A stretch of DNA of 64,000 bases, from the NCBI GenBank assembly GCA_035771175.1, contig CM069593.1:42035741-42099740 (forward strand). Reading direction: 5' to 3'. This document shows, piece after piece, positions 33,557-48,100 of this stretch (its first letter is position 1; the number at the start of each line of letters is the position of its first letter). Both the position numbers and the translations under genes were made by a program. Below the pieces are notes generated by a model, which worked only from the letters and a program-made list of their open reading frames with translations, did not search any database and was not told the origin of the DNA. The DNA comes from Paratinospora sagittata. Lineage: Eukaryota; Streptophyta; Magnoliopsida; Ranunculales; Menispermaceae.

Positions 33557-33939
33557 GTAAGAGATCCAAATCCCTAAAAAATATTATCTTTCACTTTTCT
33601 TTGTTTGTTTATTAGTTTAGAGAACTGCTCCCAAAAAACCAGGCATTTGGGAAAACCTAAATTTAGTATTCTTCAATATTTTTTTTTTTTTTCATTTGAA
33701 CTAGCTTTAAGAGTAACAGAACTTGAATCATGCTTTCTGCCGAGTCGAGTCATTTTTTTTTCTTCCAATTCAAGTAGTTATAAGGTGTCACGGTTCGGCT
33801 TCACAAGTAAAGAATTGGGGTCTTGACGATCATGTTGTTGTGTAGTTTGATATTCCGTGGTGAGTAAGAGCTGTTATCAATTACATAGATTAAATAATAT
33901 TGTTCTTTTGAAAGTTTCCATTCTCATTAATTATTAGTG

Positions 33940-34290
33940 AGTATTGGCTTTAAAAATGGGGATATATGCAAAAAATATTTAAAGATAATAGAATCTGAAA
34001 TGGACATATTTGGGAGAAATTAGTATGAGTAAGATAAAAAGAGAATTATCTAAGATGGATTGGACACACATACACAACACAATTAAGAAGAGTGACCCTA
34101 TCGGGTAATAAAGGTATGATAGTTAACAGGGAAGACCTAAACTAAGGACAAAGATTCATATAACTACTTGTATATAATTATAGACTTAGCCTTTGATAGA
34201 AGTTAGAACTAAGTGGAAAAAAAACATATTCATGTATGTAGCTGTCTGTACCTTGTTGGGAACAAGCTTTTTTGAGTTGAGTCGAGACTT
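33940..34290 (+). mobile_element. RTE LINE 3' remnant in the RECA3-like leader intron
   Basis: The + strand shows GGATTGGACACACAT, then GAGTGACCC, AAGACCTAAA, CTTAGCCTTTGATAG and a TTTTTTGAGTTGAGTCGAG tail, in the same order as the RTE copy at 10050-10318. It has no coding capacity left. Confidence 0.6.
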
Positions 34291-36153
34291 TAAAATTGAA
34301 CCTTAAACAAACTTGTTTGACTTTTCCATGACCTTTAATGGCTTTAATTAGGCATTTAGGCTACTTTTTTGCTTTTTGAATAATTATTGATTGTTAACAT
34401 TAGAAATGAGCCTTAGAATAAATGAATGCCTTTCCCTAGGGCCTTTAATACTTCAAATTGGCTTTTTTTTTATATATATAATTAATTGTCGATTGTTGGC
34501 TTGAAAAACGGATCTTAAACAATCAAATGTCACTTCCTTAGGACTTTCATCAAACTTGAATTAGGCTTTAATACTTCCTTTTTAGAATTGATTATTTTCA
34601 CAGTAGATCAAATAATTTCTTTAATTTAAAAATAGCTTTATGTAATTTCAAGAATATGAAAAATTTGAATATAAAAAACTAATAATTTTGCATATAAAAA
34701 AGCAACAAAAATAGATTTTTTGATAATAAATCAACCATACATTGCATTAAAAAGAGAGAAAAAAATATAAGGAGGAGAGGACAAGGAGTAGTACATTTTA
34801 TTAATATAATATTGAATTCCCACATTTATATTAATATTAACTATAAAGTGTCCTAATTTAACATGTTTGCCTAGGCCTCAAATACCTTGGGTCCAATCTA
34901 CAATTGGATCCAAAGGTTGGTTCAAAGTTCTTCAATTGGGATTGGGACAGAAGTATGGTTGATTGGGTTGTACAACATGTAAAATAATGTTGTGTAATTT
35001 TGATAGTAAAGATGGTGCTAAGGAATTTCGCTACATGTTGGAAACATTGTTGAGGAAAGATTTTGGAGTTTCTAGGAGTGCATATGTTGAGGTTTCGGAG
35101 GACCTAGATACTTAAGAAATGGGTTTCTTCTCAATTTTGATTAGTTTTGATCCCACTACCAAATAGTTGTATTCTCATTGCTGCTTGATTTTTTTTTTCT
35201 TGGGTCTTGTTTGGTTTGTGATTTAGACATGATTTTTTTTTTCTATCCAAAAAAACAATGGATGGATGTTGAATTCATTGGATTTAAATATATATTTTTT
35301 GAAATTTTACTAAAAAAGAATACGATTTTTAGAAATGATCAAGAAGTTGTTTTTCTGAATATTTTTTTAGGTTGTACAAAATATTTAAATCTCAAGCCAA
35401 ACACCACCTGATTAATAAGTAATTGTATCAAATTAAATGTTCATGATCTTAGAAATGTGCAATGTTGCGACTTGTGGCATCATAATCTAGGAGATGAATC
35501 AATTGGCCATAGAAAATCCTATGGGGCTTTAATTCTATCTCCTAAAAATGAAGTAACAAAGTTAGTTGTACCTTTGGCTTCACTCCAAATACTTGAAATT
35601 TGAATATCCAAGAGAGCTTGACCTTATATGAGAAATCTTACCAATAATCTTCCATGGGTACACTTTATCTCAATTAATGACATTAAACAAAAAATTATTT
35701 GATTGTTCCAAACCAGAATTTAAAATAACGAGTAAGTAAATGTAGTCTTTTAGTAAATGACCATTTACATACATTTTAATGCAAACAAGGTTGTCTTTCC
35801 ATGTGAATCTACTATACACTCCGTTTGAATCTTATAAAATACTCTTGAAGCTAATTCTATTGTAATGAAAGCAAACTTGTCTACTTTGAAAACATACTAC
35901 GATTTCAAACATTAAATTTTTGTTTCCAAATGCCATTGCATTTTCCAATCTTTGAAACTCTATTTTTCTAATGCTTGGTAGAACACTACTTTTTCCTAAT
36001 ATTCATGTGACCTAGGTTTTCCAGTTTGATTAGAATTCTCTTTGTTCTTTTAATCTCTTAACTTTTTGTCTCAATATTTGCATATTTTTTTTTGTTTGAT
36101 CTTGAAATCATGTTATCACTTACAATGAAAAATAATTTTGGGTCATCACACAG
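34291..36153. other. Rest of the RECA3-like leader intron
   Basis: AT-rich intron with no gene. A CTTGTTTGGTTTGTGATTTAGACAT / AAATCTCAAGCCAAACACCACC pair (35205 and 35388) forms a loose inverted repeat of about 200 bp, perhaps a degraded MITE. It ends in the acceptor used by the start exon. Confidence 0.45.
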
Positions 36154-39100
36154 ATGGCTCAATTGACAGGATCAAGGGTTGGTTGGTGGCTAAAAGCTGC
36201 ATTTAGACATGGAGTTGCTCACATAGAAACATCTGCACCACTAGCGAATATCAGATTAATTACGGTACTTCTTTAGCTTTTCCGTTTTCACTTTTCTTTT
36301 CTTTTTTCTTTCTTTCTTTTGTTTCACTATGGTCTATGGCATTGTGTTAATTGAATATTTGGAGTCACCTCCATGAATGTGGATTCTTTAAGAGTTCACA
36401 CAAGTTCCAATTGGGTTTTTAGCCATGGAAGATGAATGAAAAGTTTCTAATTTGTTTATGCATTGATTTTTTGAATTTTATAAAATTGTATCTAATTGGT
36501 TTGAATTTCAAAATCCTTTCACTGAACCTAGGTTTTCATCAAATTAGTGGAAGACAAAAGATCAGAAGTTGTTTCGAAGAAAGTTTTAGCACAAAAATAG
36601 AAATTTGACTGAAAGCGTTATTTTTCAGCTCAGTATTGTCATTGTGCTATAAAGGTCTTGAGGAGCGCGCTTCTCCTTGTAGGGAGCGCACTTCTCGAAT
36701 GTTCAAGTGCACTCTGCAATTTTTGGATTTAGGTAGCGCACTGCCAAGTTTCCTGAGAGCACTCCTTGCGCTGAAGTGCACAAGAGCACGCTCTTGGGAT
36801 CACCCTGTGCTTCTTGAGCCTTGAACATTAAAACTTGATCTTTCTTTGGAAATTGATCTTTCAAAACCCATGAACTTAAAAGCCATGATCTGGAAACTTT
36901 TTTGGAGATCAAAGCAATATGATGAAACACTTTTGTACACTTGAAATCATTTTCATGATGTATTTCAAAATGTGATTAAATATTTTTGAAAATTGTTTTG
37001 TAAACCATATGAATGCATGATAATGCAAATGGTTGAGACAAAGCTAGAGAAGATTCTACAACCCTCAATACAAGGCTAAGCAAATTACATGCTAAAGATT
37101 TGTCTTGAAGCTTCAATGCTCTTTGCATTGGTTCTTGCTTGAATTCATTGAGTTTTAAATCTATTAATAACAACTATTATTAATAGTATTAGGATATTAA
37201 ACTATTATTTGTTAATCCTGTTAGGAAAATAAATTATTGGGATATTATTTTTGGAAATTCTTAATAATCACTATTATTTGCTTATCCTATTAGGATATTA
37301 TAAGGACTTCCTTTTAGGATATTAAATTTTTTAGTAATTCTTAATTTGTTTATGCTAATAGTTTTTTAGTTTGCACTTAAAGGAAATCCTAATAGGAATA
37401 AAATCTAAGGGGATTCTTCTTTTCATGTTTATCCGTACTTTGGAGAACAAAAAAAAGGTGAACCCTAAAGGTGGTGCCCCCCATGTACTTACCATGTGGG
37501 CCCAACTTAAGTTAGAGTGGGGCCCACTCTCAACTCTCCCAAATGGGCTTGCTTTTATGGCCCAATGTGTATGTTATATCAGCCCTAATGTTATTATTAA
37601 TTTATCATTCTATTAAACCAACCCATATATAACTATTAATTTATTATTTGCCCCAAATGTAAAATTCCCAAATATCCTTATCAAGAAGATTTTCTCTAAA
37701 CAACACCTTACAGAATTATTTGCAAAACCATCATGGTTGATCACTAAACACCCTTAAGGTACCAAAATACCTTGGGGATGAAAATAAAGCTAGGTATCAT
37801 AGAATATGCTTTGATGGATATAATTCTCTATTGCTTTCACAAGAATGATGAAGAAAAGTGTCAAAGTAATCTGCTGGGTGTTGTGCCAGGATTGAGACAT
37901 GGAGGTAATTATAGAAGTGAGGAACTTGCTTCTCATAAGCTCAAAATGGTTGGTTAAGGAATGCGAGTTGCTATTTGTGGTTGGATAAGTAGTGTGATGA
38001 TTTTCCTTTGGCTTGTTTAGTCTGATAATATTAGTAATGACTAAAGAGTGTGCTATAGTTAAGAGGGGTTTCATAGGGAAGTGGGATGGCTTATAATCAT
38101 GCTAACATTGATCTATTACAAAGGTTAGAGATGCTATGAGGAATGCCTGTGCATACCGCAATGGATGTAAACTTGTATTGTTGCCAACCAAAAATAAAAA
38201 CTTTTGTATTAAATCAACATTGAGCGTATAGAAAAAAAAAGTATCAAAACCTAGTTAGGATAAGTTGATTTGGTTATGTCTTATCCCAAAGAAACTAGCA
38301 ACCTTCCTTAGGAAAATGTTTGTGGACTCTCTTCTAGTGAAATTCCTAGTTTAAAGAGGGGGTAAATTTATGATTTTGTTGCAATTGCAACGTTCCTACT
38401 TCACACTGAATGCAAATCAATTTTGTACTTTTATGCATACAAAGGTCTAGGCATCTACTTCAATCATTCAATTATATGCACATTAGATTTTGTATTTGAA
38501 AACAAGAATCATATAGAAAAGAAGGAACATGTTTTCTGTAGTTAAATGTGGAAGCAAACTTTAAGGTATAGTCCAAGAAGTAGGTCATTTTTTCTTTTGT
38601 GTTTTTTCTTTTATTGTTCTTTTGAAAATAAACTTTTGATTTTTTCTTTCTCATTAGCCTATGTACTAAGCAAATTTTTACTATTTTTGAACTTTAAAAA
38701 TGGTTTTTTCTGGATTTATAACTGGCCAATTTTTGAGAATTCAAAACAACCACAATGCAACTTAAACTTTCTAATTATATCCTAATTTTTGAATATTTGT
38801 TTTTAGATAATGAAACAAATATAACACAATTTTTTTTTGGGGGGCATTTCTAAGTAAATAGTTAAGATTAAAGAAAATTGAGTTTATATTATTTTCAGAA
38901 CATTTATCCATTATGGAGTGACGTTTTCATTTGTGTTATTTGATTTTTTATTCATTGTATACAAGTTGAGAGAATTTGGGTCATTATGCCTAATTTCAAA
39001 GAATATTGACTTGAGCCACTCTTTGTTTTTTTAAATTGACAACCTTAATAACAAAATCATTTTCATTTAAAAATCTTCAAAATGCAAATAAGAAAAAGAA

Positions 39101-42100
39101 AATGTGGATCTAATGTTTTTTTAGGACTTCTAACTACATTTCAGGTTCTAATTAGCAACAGTAAAATTCAAGTGAAGTTTCATTTTTACACTACTATGAC
39201 GATTGACGAGTTAAAATGAAAAAAATTAGCCCATTCTCTTTAATATTTTGCTATTTTTTATTCATGATTTAGATAGATGAACTTCAACTCCCTCATTGAA
39301 ACTAATCTATATTCACATCCAAATTGTAAATCTTCCATTTTTGAGATAATAGTCCCTTTTTTTCGTTGTTATGTCATAGTTAAATAAACCTTGTCTACAT
39401 TCTATCACCAATGTTTCACAAAACGAGGGTGGTCAAATTGACCAAGAATGTTTCATTCCCATTAGTGTTTTTAAGGTGTCGCCTAGGCTTTTAAGGGATA
39501 AAACACGTAAGCGCTGTGCTAAGTAGGTAGTGGGGGTTTGTGCAAATATTTAAAAAGTTTAGGGGGGTCTCTCTAATTTAAAAAAAAGCTTTAAAAACAA
39601 AAACGCCCGCTTTCTACAATAAACCTTCGAACCTTTCTCTCCCTAAGCCCATCCTTTTCATTTGCTTTGACCAAGAAACGCCGTCGAAATCTCCAACGAC
39701 TGTCGACGACCCTCCAACAATAGATATTTGAGTTTTGTACTTTTGAACCTTTTGGATAATGTGTATTGTGGCATGAATTAATGTTTTATGGACATTATTT
39801 TAATTAATATGAAGTTTTTTTGATTATTTTATGAAAATTTAACATTTATTGTAGAATACAGTTAGATATATATAATTCTCTATATGAACTGTCCAGGGAC
39901 CTGTAAATAAATAATTAATTATTTAGGGACCTTTAAATAAATATTTTTTTATTGCTTAGGTCACGTCTAGGCCTTGCCTAGGCTATGCCTCGCCTAGACC
40001 CGACAAATTACCTAGATATCGCCTTGGCGCCTTGAAAACACTGATTCCCATCAAGCGTTTGGAACCTTCCACATGTAGTTGTTTGAATTGTGGTAGCTAA
40101 GGCGGCCTAGTGTCTTTGTTTGAGAGACCACACATGATTTTTTTTTAATTTTTTTTTTCTGACTTGCTTCTGCATAAGGTCACATATTCTTCTACACATT
40201 ATTCCTCAAAAGCTCCGCGGGTTTTGCGCATCGCTTTGCTCTCACACGCTTCTTTAGAAGGTCACGTGGTTTTCTGTGCATTCTTCTTTAGAAGCTCACG
40301 TGCGAGTTCTACTTGTCACTTTGTCCTCATGTGCTTCCTCAGAAAGGTCACGTGGTTTTTTGGATCTTTCCCGACACTCATGTGCATACTTCATAATTTC
40401 TTTTGGATTACTTTATTAGTGCCGATGTTCTATAAAGTTCAGTTTGTATCATTTTCTATTCGTTAAAAAGGACTTGTATTTTTCTTTTAATATATAATTG
40501 TCCTCTAATGTGTTTCAGAAAGGGAAAAGGATTGAAATTGGTTCCATTGGGATGTGTTGCCGTTCTTTTTCATCTATAGGTAACTTCTTCATTTCCCATA
40601 TCAAAACTTCATTCCCTCTAGCAACTTTTATTGTGGTATTGTTTTCTGGCTAAGTTGTTATTGAGATATTTTGTTGCAATACTTGTGTTCCTTTCACTTT
40701 ATCTTGAGCTCTGACAGCACCACTTTCCTTTCTATGATTTTTGAAGCTTATTCTTAACCTTGAATTTCCAAATACCTTCAAAGAAAGGCATGGGCCGGCT
40801 AATGACTTTCAAAAGAAACACTTATGACAGTTTAGATGAATCATACGGTGGTGAGGGATGTTTGAACTTTGGTTGTAGTTAGAAGATAGAAGTGGCCAAT
40901 GGGATGATAAGACAAACAAGAAACCAAGTAGAGGAGTATTCATAAGAAATTGATGAATGAGTTTGGTGACAACTGGATGTTTGGATGTTGAGTGAGATTT
41001 CTTTCTTTTGATGGGAATTATGGCAGTTTTTGTAATTATATGCATGGTTAGACAGGTGACGTTTTTTGGTGGGCAATAGCCACTCATCCTAGGTGGTGCA
41101 CATTGAGTCACTCCTTGTTGTACTTTACTTTTTTTGGGATTGTGTTGGCCCTTATAGAACATTTTCAAGAGTGGCTTTGAGATGCGTATAAGAATGTGAT
41201 TATTTGTGTGGAGGCTTGGATTATTATGGGATGATTTTAATATCATGTTTTCTTTGATATAAAAGGTGATAGTAGGATCACTGTGTCGCACACCAAGTTC
41301 AAACATGTTAAGATTTGTGGTGTGAAAGTCATAGCTGATCATATATACTGACATTCTAGTTAGTAAACTTCCTTTTCTTCCTCCACCCATCTTTATTGAA
41401 ATGTTCATTCATATGATTACATATTGGAAAAAAGCCTATCTCGTGATTTTTACCTGTTACTATCATTTTGGTGATTTTCACCTGTTTGATCTAAAATAAT
41501 TTTCATTATTGTCTCATTGTTTCAGATGATGGACTTGTGCATCTGTTGTCTATTAGCATTGCTTGTGAGATAAACTTTTTAGAAATCTTTCTTCATCTAA
41601 GATCAAGATGGATGGTATAAAACTGTTGTTGAACATTTTGTTATTGGAATCCTAATCAGTTTGTTTCAAATGTTTGTCCTAAAACCTCAACTAAAAGAAT
41701 AAGTGAAGAAAAAAATATTGGTCATTTGGCTTGATTAATCTTTTTCCATGAGATTGTAAAATTGTTTTTATCAATTACTTGATAGTGTTCTTTAGTTGTT
41801 GCATTCAGATGCTTTTCATCAGTCAAGCTTGTTGGTGAATGAATCTTTTAAGTGCTTTGGTTCACTAGAAAAAGGGGTAGCTTGATGCATGAAGCTCACA
41901 TCTATGTAGGGTCCTGTGGGTTGAACCACATTGGTTCACTAAATTTTATTTGTATCTTCAGTTGATTTTGTTAAACAGTTTCTAAATTATATATGCCTTG
42001 TATATTTTTTTTAAATATTGAATGTAATTTTGTTTGCACTCACATTTGATGGCCTTGTGCATTTTTGGTCTATTAGCATCGTAAATTTTTAGATTTAAAT

Positions 42101-45100
42101 TTTTTTTCATCTAAGATCAAGATGGGCGGTATAAAACTGTTAGATTTAACTCCAATAGTGAGAAAGATATTTAGATTTGAATCTGTTATCATCATTTATA
42201 CTAGGTATTTGTATAGTTTTATTTGATATATAAGTTGTTTCTAAGTAGAAAAGTGTTCAATTAAATACCTTTATTGAAATCTTCATGAGCTTGTTGAAAT
42301 TTATCTTGTTTTTAGTAACAGAAGCTATTTGATGTTAAAGTTATAGCTTATAGCTGAGAGGTGGAGGCCCTACATTGTATATTAAACTATCACTAACACT
42401 CCGTCACTCCCTTCATGTGCAACTCCATCCTGCAGAGGGATAAAAGGGAAGCAAAAGAATAGACAAATACCAAAACATGCATACGTCAACAAATAGACTA
42501 GAGCCTTAGATCTCTTACAACTCCAATGCCATATTTATGAGATTTGAATATAACTTACGACCTCCCATGCCTATGCAATAAGAATACATTTTCGAAAATA
42601 ATCTCTTGTTGGACACTTGGTCCGCCAACATATATTACAACATATTTAGATGGTGTTTGGATCACAATTTAAATCTTGGCATAAAATCAAAAAGCAAATT
42701 TTTATTTATTTGATTTTTTTTTAAGTTTTAAATTTGACCAACTAAACTCTTATTCCTTGCCTAATGTTCTTTAGGCACGAAAAAGAATCACAAACAAATT
42801 GGGCCTCACTTTTTCGAAAGGAATGAACATTGTTTTGACTAGATTGTTTTGTGTTTTTATTAGATTATTGCACTTTTTATCCATGTGAAATATTTGGAAC
42901 TTTGAATATGAATATTGATTAAGTTTTAACTATCCTAAGATCGTTAATGATGCTATAATATTTTTTTGAGGAAATTCCTAACAGAATTGTTATTAATTGG
43001 GAACAATTGTTCTTTCAGCTAACAGAAGGGTAGGTAATAGGTTGTTGCATAAGTAGTTTTGGCCCTACTTACCAATATGAATATCTGCTTGTTTCCAGTT
43101 GAGTCTTTATCTGAATATGAGCATGATAAATTCTACGATGATGGCAAAGTGATGGAAAAAGATGCTGCACTTCATCTGGCTCTCTCTCGAGTTGCTAGTG
43201 AGGCTGATAAAGAATCCAGGTTATCAATGAAACAGTTTTTTGGTTCACGATATGCACCGACTATATCAACAGGATCTTTAAAGCTTGATCTGGCCCTTGG
43301 GATTGGAGGGTTACCAAAGGTAAATAGTAATTGCAATGTGCTGGTACTGGTATGGCATGTTTTTTACTTTTTGGCAATCATTTTTTTCATGCTTATTTTA
43401 AGTGGTTAGCGATCCTGAGTTATTGCTGCAAGTGCTTGTTCACAACGCACAGATTATCATATTGCCTATTGAGACTGAATTGGTGACCATATTAGTTGAA
43501 CCGGATTTCCTCTCTCCCTCTCTTGTGAGTTTTAACTGAAGGCTGCCGTAGGTGGATGATAGTGTATGATCATGACTTGGACAGTGGCATCATCATCACC
43601 ATTTAAGAATGTTGACACCTTCAAAATAAAAAACTCAGTCCATGATTATCTTTTAATGACATTGCATATCTTTTAGGTAGTTTTGCTTGCATGTTTTCAT
43701 TTTGCAGTCCCATATATAAAAAACTCTAGGCATGTTATTTGAACATTTCATACATTTGCTTACTTAGACCATTGGGGCACTATTCTTGATTTTTCTGAAT
43801 ATGTAGAAAGGCTACAAATGCCCGACCTAATTTAGTTGTTGATGTAAAAAAGCATCTATTCACTTTTATTAATATACATTTTTAATTTTTTTCTTTCTTT
43901 TGCATAGTTATTTTAAATTTTAATTAATAATAAGGGTGAGCTTTGTTGTATCAGTAAAGGTTGCTCCATTTTGTCCATTTTGACCTGAAGGCCGTGGAAA
44001 GTTTAGAAATAGTCTATCCACAATGTAGAGGTACGATTGCATGTATTGAACCTTTCCTAGACCCTGCAATGGCAAGAGCCTTGTGCACTGAGTTTGCCTT
44101 TTTACCTATTGTTCAATAAATTCTTATTCTCCCATTTATTGCACTAACACTTGATTTTCACAGAATGAACAAGGGCACTAATGCCTGGCTAATTCAGTTT
44201 TTGACCTGCAAAAGTGCCACTTTGATCTCATTGCTGAACCTTTCTTTTTTTTTTTTTCTTTTTCTTTTTTAAATAGTTTTGATAGTTATGTCTTCATATT
44301 TAATATTTATAATACTTATTAGTTTCTTTTAAGAAAAATAGTTTTGATAGTTATCTACTCTTCCATCTGTGGAGTCCTATTATGATCATACAAGTAAATA
44401 ATATAAAATTCATAACATGTGCGATGTGCGTTAAACATTGTTAATGTAAAAACACATGTTTCAAACCATTATATTTATACTTTTATATGTGAAAAGTATT
44501 TATTTATGTTTGTTTTCATCATTTCTAATAGTAATTATGCATATTTTAACATCTATATAGAAATTCTTTAAACGTCTCTAAGTTGGTGAATTTTTACAAT
44601 AATTCTCCAAGACTTCTCGAACTTCTCCGAATTAATTCCGATTTTTAAAGGTCGAAGTCGAAGTTTCGAACCTTGATTATGACAGAAGTATGCACCTCAA
44701 TCCTTGGTAATTTGTGGATGTATTTTGGGAGTATCCCTTGTAGACAAACAAAAAACTACCGTATTTATTTTTATTTTTTATGAGAATTTATGTTTGTAAG
44801 CTGACCCTGTAGTTGGGAAAAAGGCTTAGTGTTGAGTTGAGAGTAGAATTTACACTGGAGATAGGTATGCTGCTAAATTATGGAAAAAATCTATTATGCA
44901 GGGAAGAATAACTGAAATTTATGGTCGAGAGGCCTCGGGCAAGACAACTCTTGCTCTTCATATTATCAAGGAAGCACAAAGGCTAGGAGGTGTGTAATCA
45001 CTTCATATTTTTAGTATGCAGAAAAATTAATCTCATCAGACTTTTTCTCAGCTATATCCCATTATTCTCATTGCTTCTCTATTTTGTTCTTTCCTTTTAA

Positions 45101-48100
45101 AAAAAAAAACAAACAAACGTCTACTTTGAATGTAGACGATAAATTCTTTTTTGTTTCATGAGTACCATGTGTAAGTGTGGTGTAACTTTTTATGATGCAA
45201 AATAATATAGATTGTTTTTACATTGTTGAAGATATTTGATTGAGTTGGGGTTCAACTTATGATTTTACTGCAGAGTCATCAAAAGCCAATTCTCTATTAA
45301 TTTTATTTCTGTGAAGTGCAGCTGAGAGAACACTATTTTTTAATGTGTGGGAAATGAAGAAGTGCTCAATCTCTTTATGTTGAATATTCTGCTTTTAAAA
45401 AGGAGATAATACGATGTTATAATTTTTTCTTCCATGTTAACAAAGTTGGTTAAGATTCTAAGAAACCTCCCCATGCTCCTTGAGGATTTCATAAACATGG
45501 TTGTGGTTTGATATTGTTTGAACACTGTCTGGCAGTATTGCCTGTAGTTTGGGACTAACCTTGAACTCAAACATATAACAAGTACTCTAGGTTATTAGTT
45601 TGTTTTGGTAGACATACGTTGTTGGGCCTCCACCTATCATCTATATAGCTTTTGGGTGAAGTGGTTTTTAACATGGTATCAAACTGTTGGTTTTGTAAGA
45701 GATCTTGGGTTCAATTGTTGTTTGTATTTGCATGTTCCTCATTTGCAGTATCGATATTTGTCTCGTCTTCTTTCTCTTTTGTCTTTCCAAGTGTAGGATG
45801 GGGCTGCACTGCACCTGAGTAGGAGTATTAGTAGTAGCTTGATGTGAATTTTTGGGTCTCCACCTATTAGTTATAGCTTTTGAGTGATCAGTCAGTCTTG
45901 AGTTGGCTGGCTTGTCTTTGATGTCGCTTCTATTCAGACCTGGACTTCATCCAAACTTGGTCTTTGTGGAACTGTGGCATTCATTGACTTGGTTTGGTTT
46001 GGGTAAGCATTCAAAGCTTGCTTTATGAAGGCATAAATGATATGACTGCATGCAAATCCCAAAATTGATACTTCATTGTTTCTATTCTTCTATGACTCCT
46101 TGTTAAGTGTGCTGAATCTTGATGAACTTTATTTCTGCAATTTTTTTATTTATTTTTTGTATTCAATTATATATCCTAGAAGAGAAAGTTGACATGGTGT
46201 GAGTTGGCAAGAGAAGATGCGAAGACAAGGAGAATTGTCTGTTATCTATTGTTCTGTTTTTCGACAAGCTGTTAGTCTAATTTAAGTGAATGTTTACTGC
46301 AATGCTGCATTTGTTAGTTTTGTTTCAGTTCTTATTAAATATGTTGACGTGTGAAGTTGTTATTACTTATTATTATAATTTTGCAAGTGACTACTATTAT
46401 TTGTTTGCAGGATATTGTGCCTATCTTGATGTAGAGAATGCAATAAATTCGTCACTTGCTGAGTCAGTTGGTGTGAACACAGAAAATCTTCTTGTTGCAC
46501 GTCCAAATTCTGCTGAGAATTTGTTGTGTATGGTTGATATACTGACTAAAAGTGGATCTATTAATGTTATTGTGGTTGATAGTGTGAGTACCTTTGTTTT
46601 GACTATTACATATTTGTTTCTTAAACATTAATGTGGTAGTTTTCTTTTGATTGTGATACATTGGTAGCTTATAACATGTATGTATATAAAGAAAAGCATC
46701 CATTGTGGTAGGTGTTTAGTGTAATGAAATGCCCTTCCATTTACAATAGAGGGTCTCAAAAAGATTATCCCAGACTTGCAGGGCAACATTAAACCTCACC
46801 ACTTAGAATAACTATGTAAACCATAGGCCTAAATTTCTTTATAAAGAGTGACAAATCCATGTCATCAAACAAAGGTCAAACTTGCCTTGGAAGCATGACT
46901 TTCGGTAGATTAGAGAGGTGCAAAATCGCAATCACACTATTCTATATCATCCACCAGTTTGTTGCCTTGTTTATGTCTGTGTGTAACGTCAATCACCAGT
47001 TAGCGCTTGGCGCTTTAATGTCCTTAGCTGAGAGAAATACATTTTTCTTTGTTGGCGTGACTTTTATTGTGCGGTATATCCACCATTAGCTTCAGGTCCT
47101 TTTCCAGCAGTTACATTTCTAAGCCCATCATTTACATACAAGTAGGTTGTGACATATCCAACGTGTGGTAGTTCTCCATTACCATCTTTATGTTCACAAA
47201 ATTGCTTCCTTTGAAGTGTGATGTTGCAGGTTGGTTTAAAATCTTAGTAATTCTAGACAGGTCAAGTCCTCTCTCATTTGCTAATTCTGGTTTGTATTTC
47301 CTCAACGTTGACATACAAGAGGTTATGAGTGCCTGTTAATTTAGAATCTAAAAATGCCAAATATACTATGGACATAGTTTTCCATTTGATCAAATCTTAT
47401 AATGCCTGTCAATGGAGTTATGTTTAAGAATGCATGATCCCCAACTTGAAAGTTTCAGTTCATCAATGTGTGTTTCTAGATGACTTTTTCAATTATCTAC
47501 TACAGATGGAACGAATTTCGGAGTTAGAACATAAGCAGGTAATTCTACATTTATTAGATTTTAAAATAAGCATAAATAGAATAATAATATATTGGATGGA
47601 ATTTTTAAAGTGCTATTTAGGAAATAGTTGAGATTGATAAGATACGTAAGTAATGCTTCAGTAATCATTAATACCTCAGTAATCATTTTTCTTATGTCAG
47701 TTAATCATCCATAAATAAGGAGATATAGAATACTAAGTTGTTCATAGAATTAGAATGGGGGTGAAAATGTGTTTCTGGCTATATTAAGACGACTGTAAGA
47801 TCAGCAGTGTCTTGTAAAACCAAATTACATGCAGCTGAGAAGGAAAACATACATAAAATTATGAATATTGTGAAGATATGAGATGATCGGGTGAGCACTA
47901 GAAAGGATGAGCATAAAAAAGGAAATTTTTTTCATGAGCTGTGGTGGAGTATTAATTGTTGATGAGGGCACATCAAGGGAGATGATTCAACCATAGTAGT
48001 CGGAATTGCGATTCGAATCGCTGAATCGTATGATTCATCCCAAAATGATTCGAATTGGATTCATGAATCGCTATACCTGTGAATCAGTCTGAATCGTAAG

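Noticed and set aside
37772..37957. Possible transposase fragment
   Set aside because: Short frame without a recognisable domain or terminal repeats.
40809..41408. 199-codon open frame on the minus strand in a RECA3 intron
   Set aside because: No recognised domain, odd composition, and no splice partners or promoter. A long chance frame in an intron is the simplest reading.
41518..41580. Exon-like segment after TTGTTTCAG in a RECA3 intron
   Set aside because: It stops after a few codons and is not needed: exons 40519-40579 and 43099-43319 join in correct phase and match the protein family.
43059..43409. 116-codon frame starting MALLTN upstream of a RECA3 exon
   Set aside because: This is the exon 43099-43319 read through from intron sequence; the TTTCCAG acceptor at 43098 and phase show the true start of the exon.
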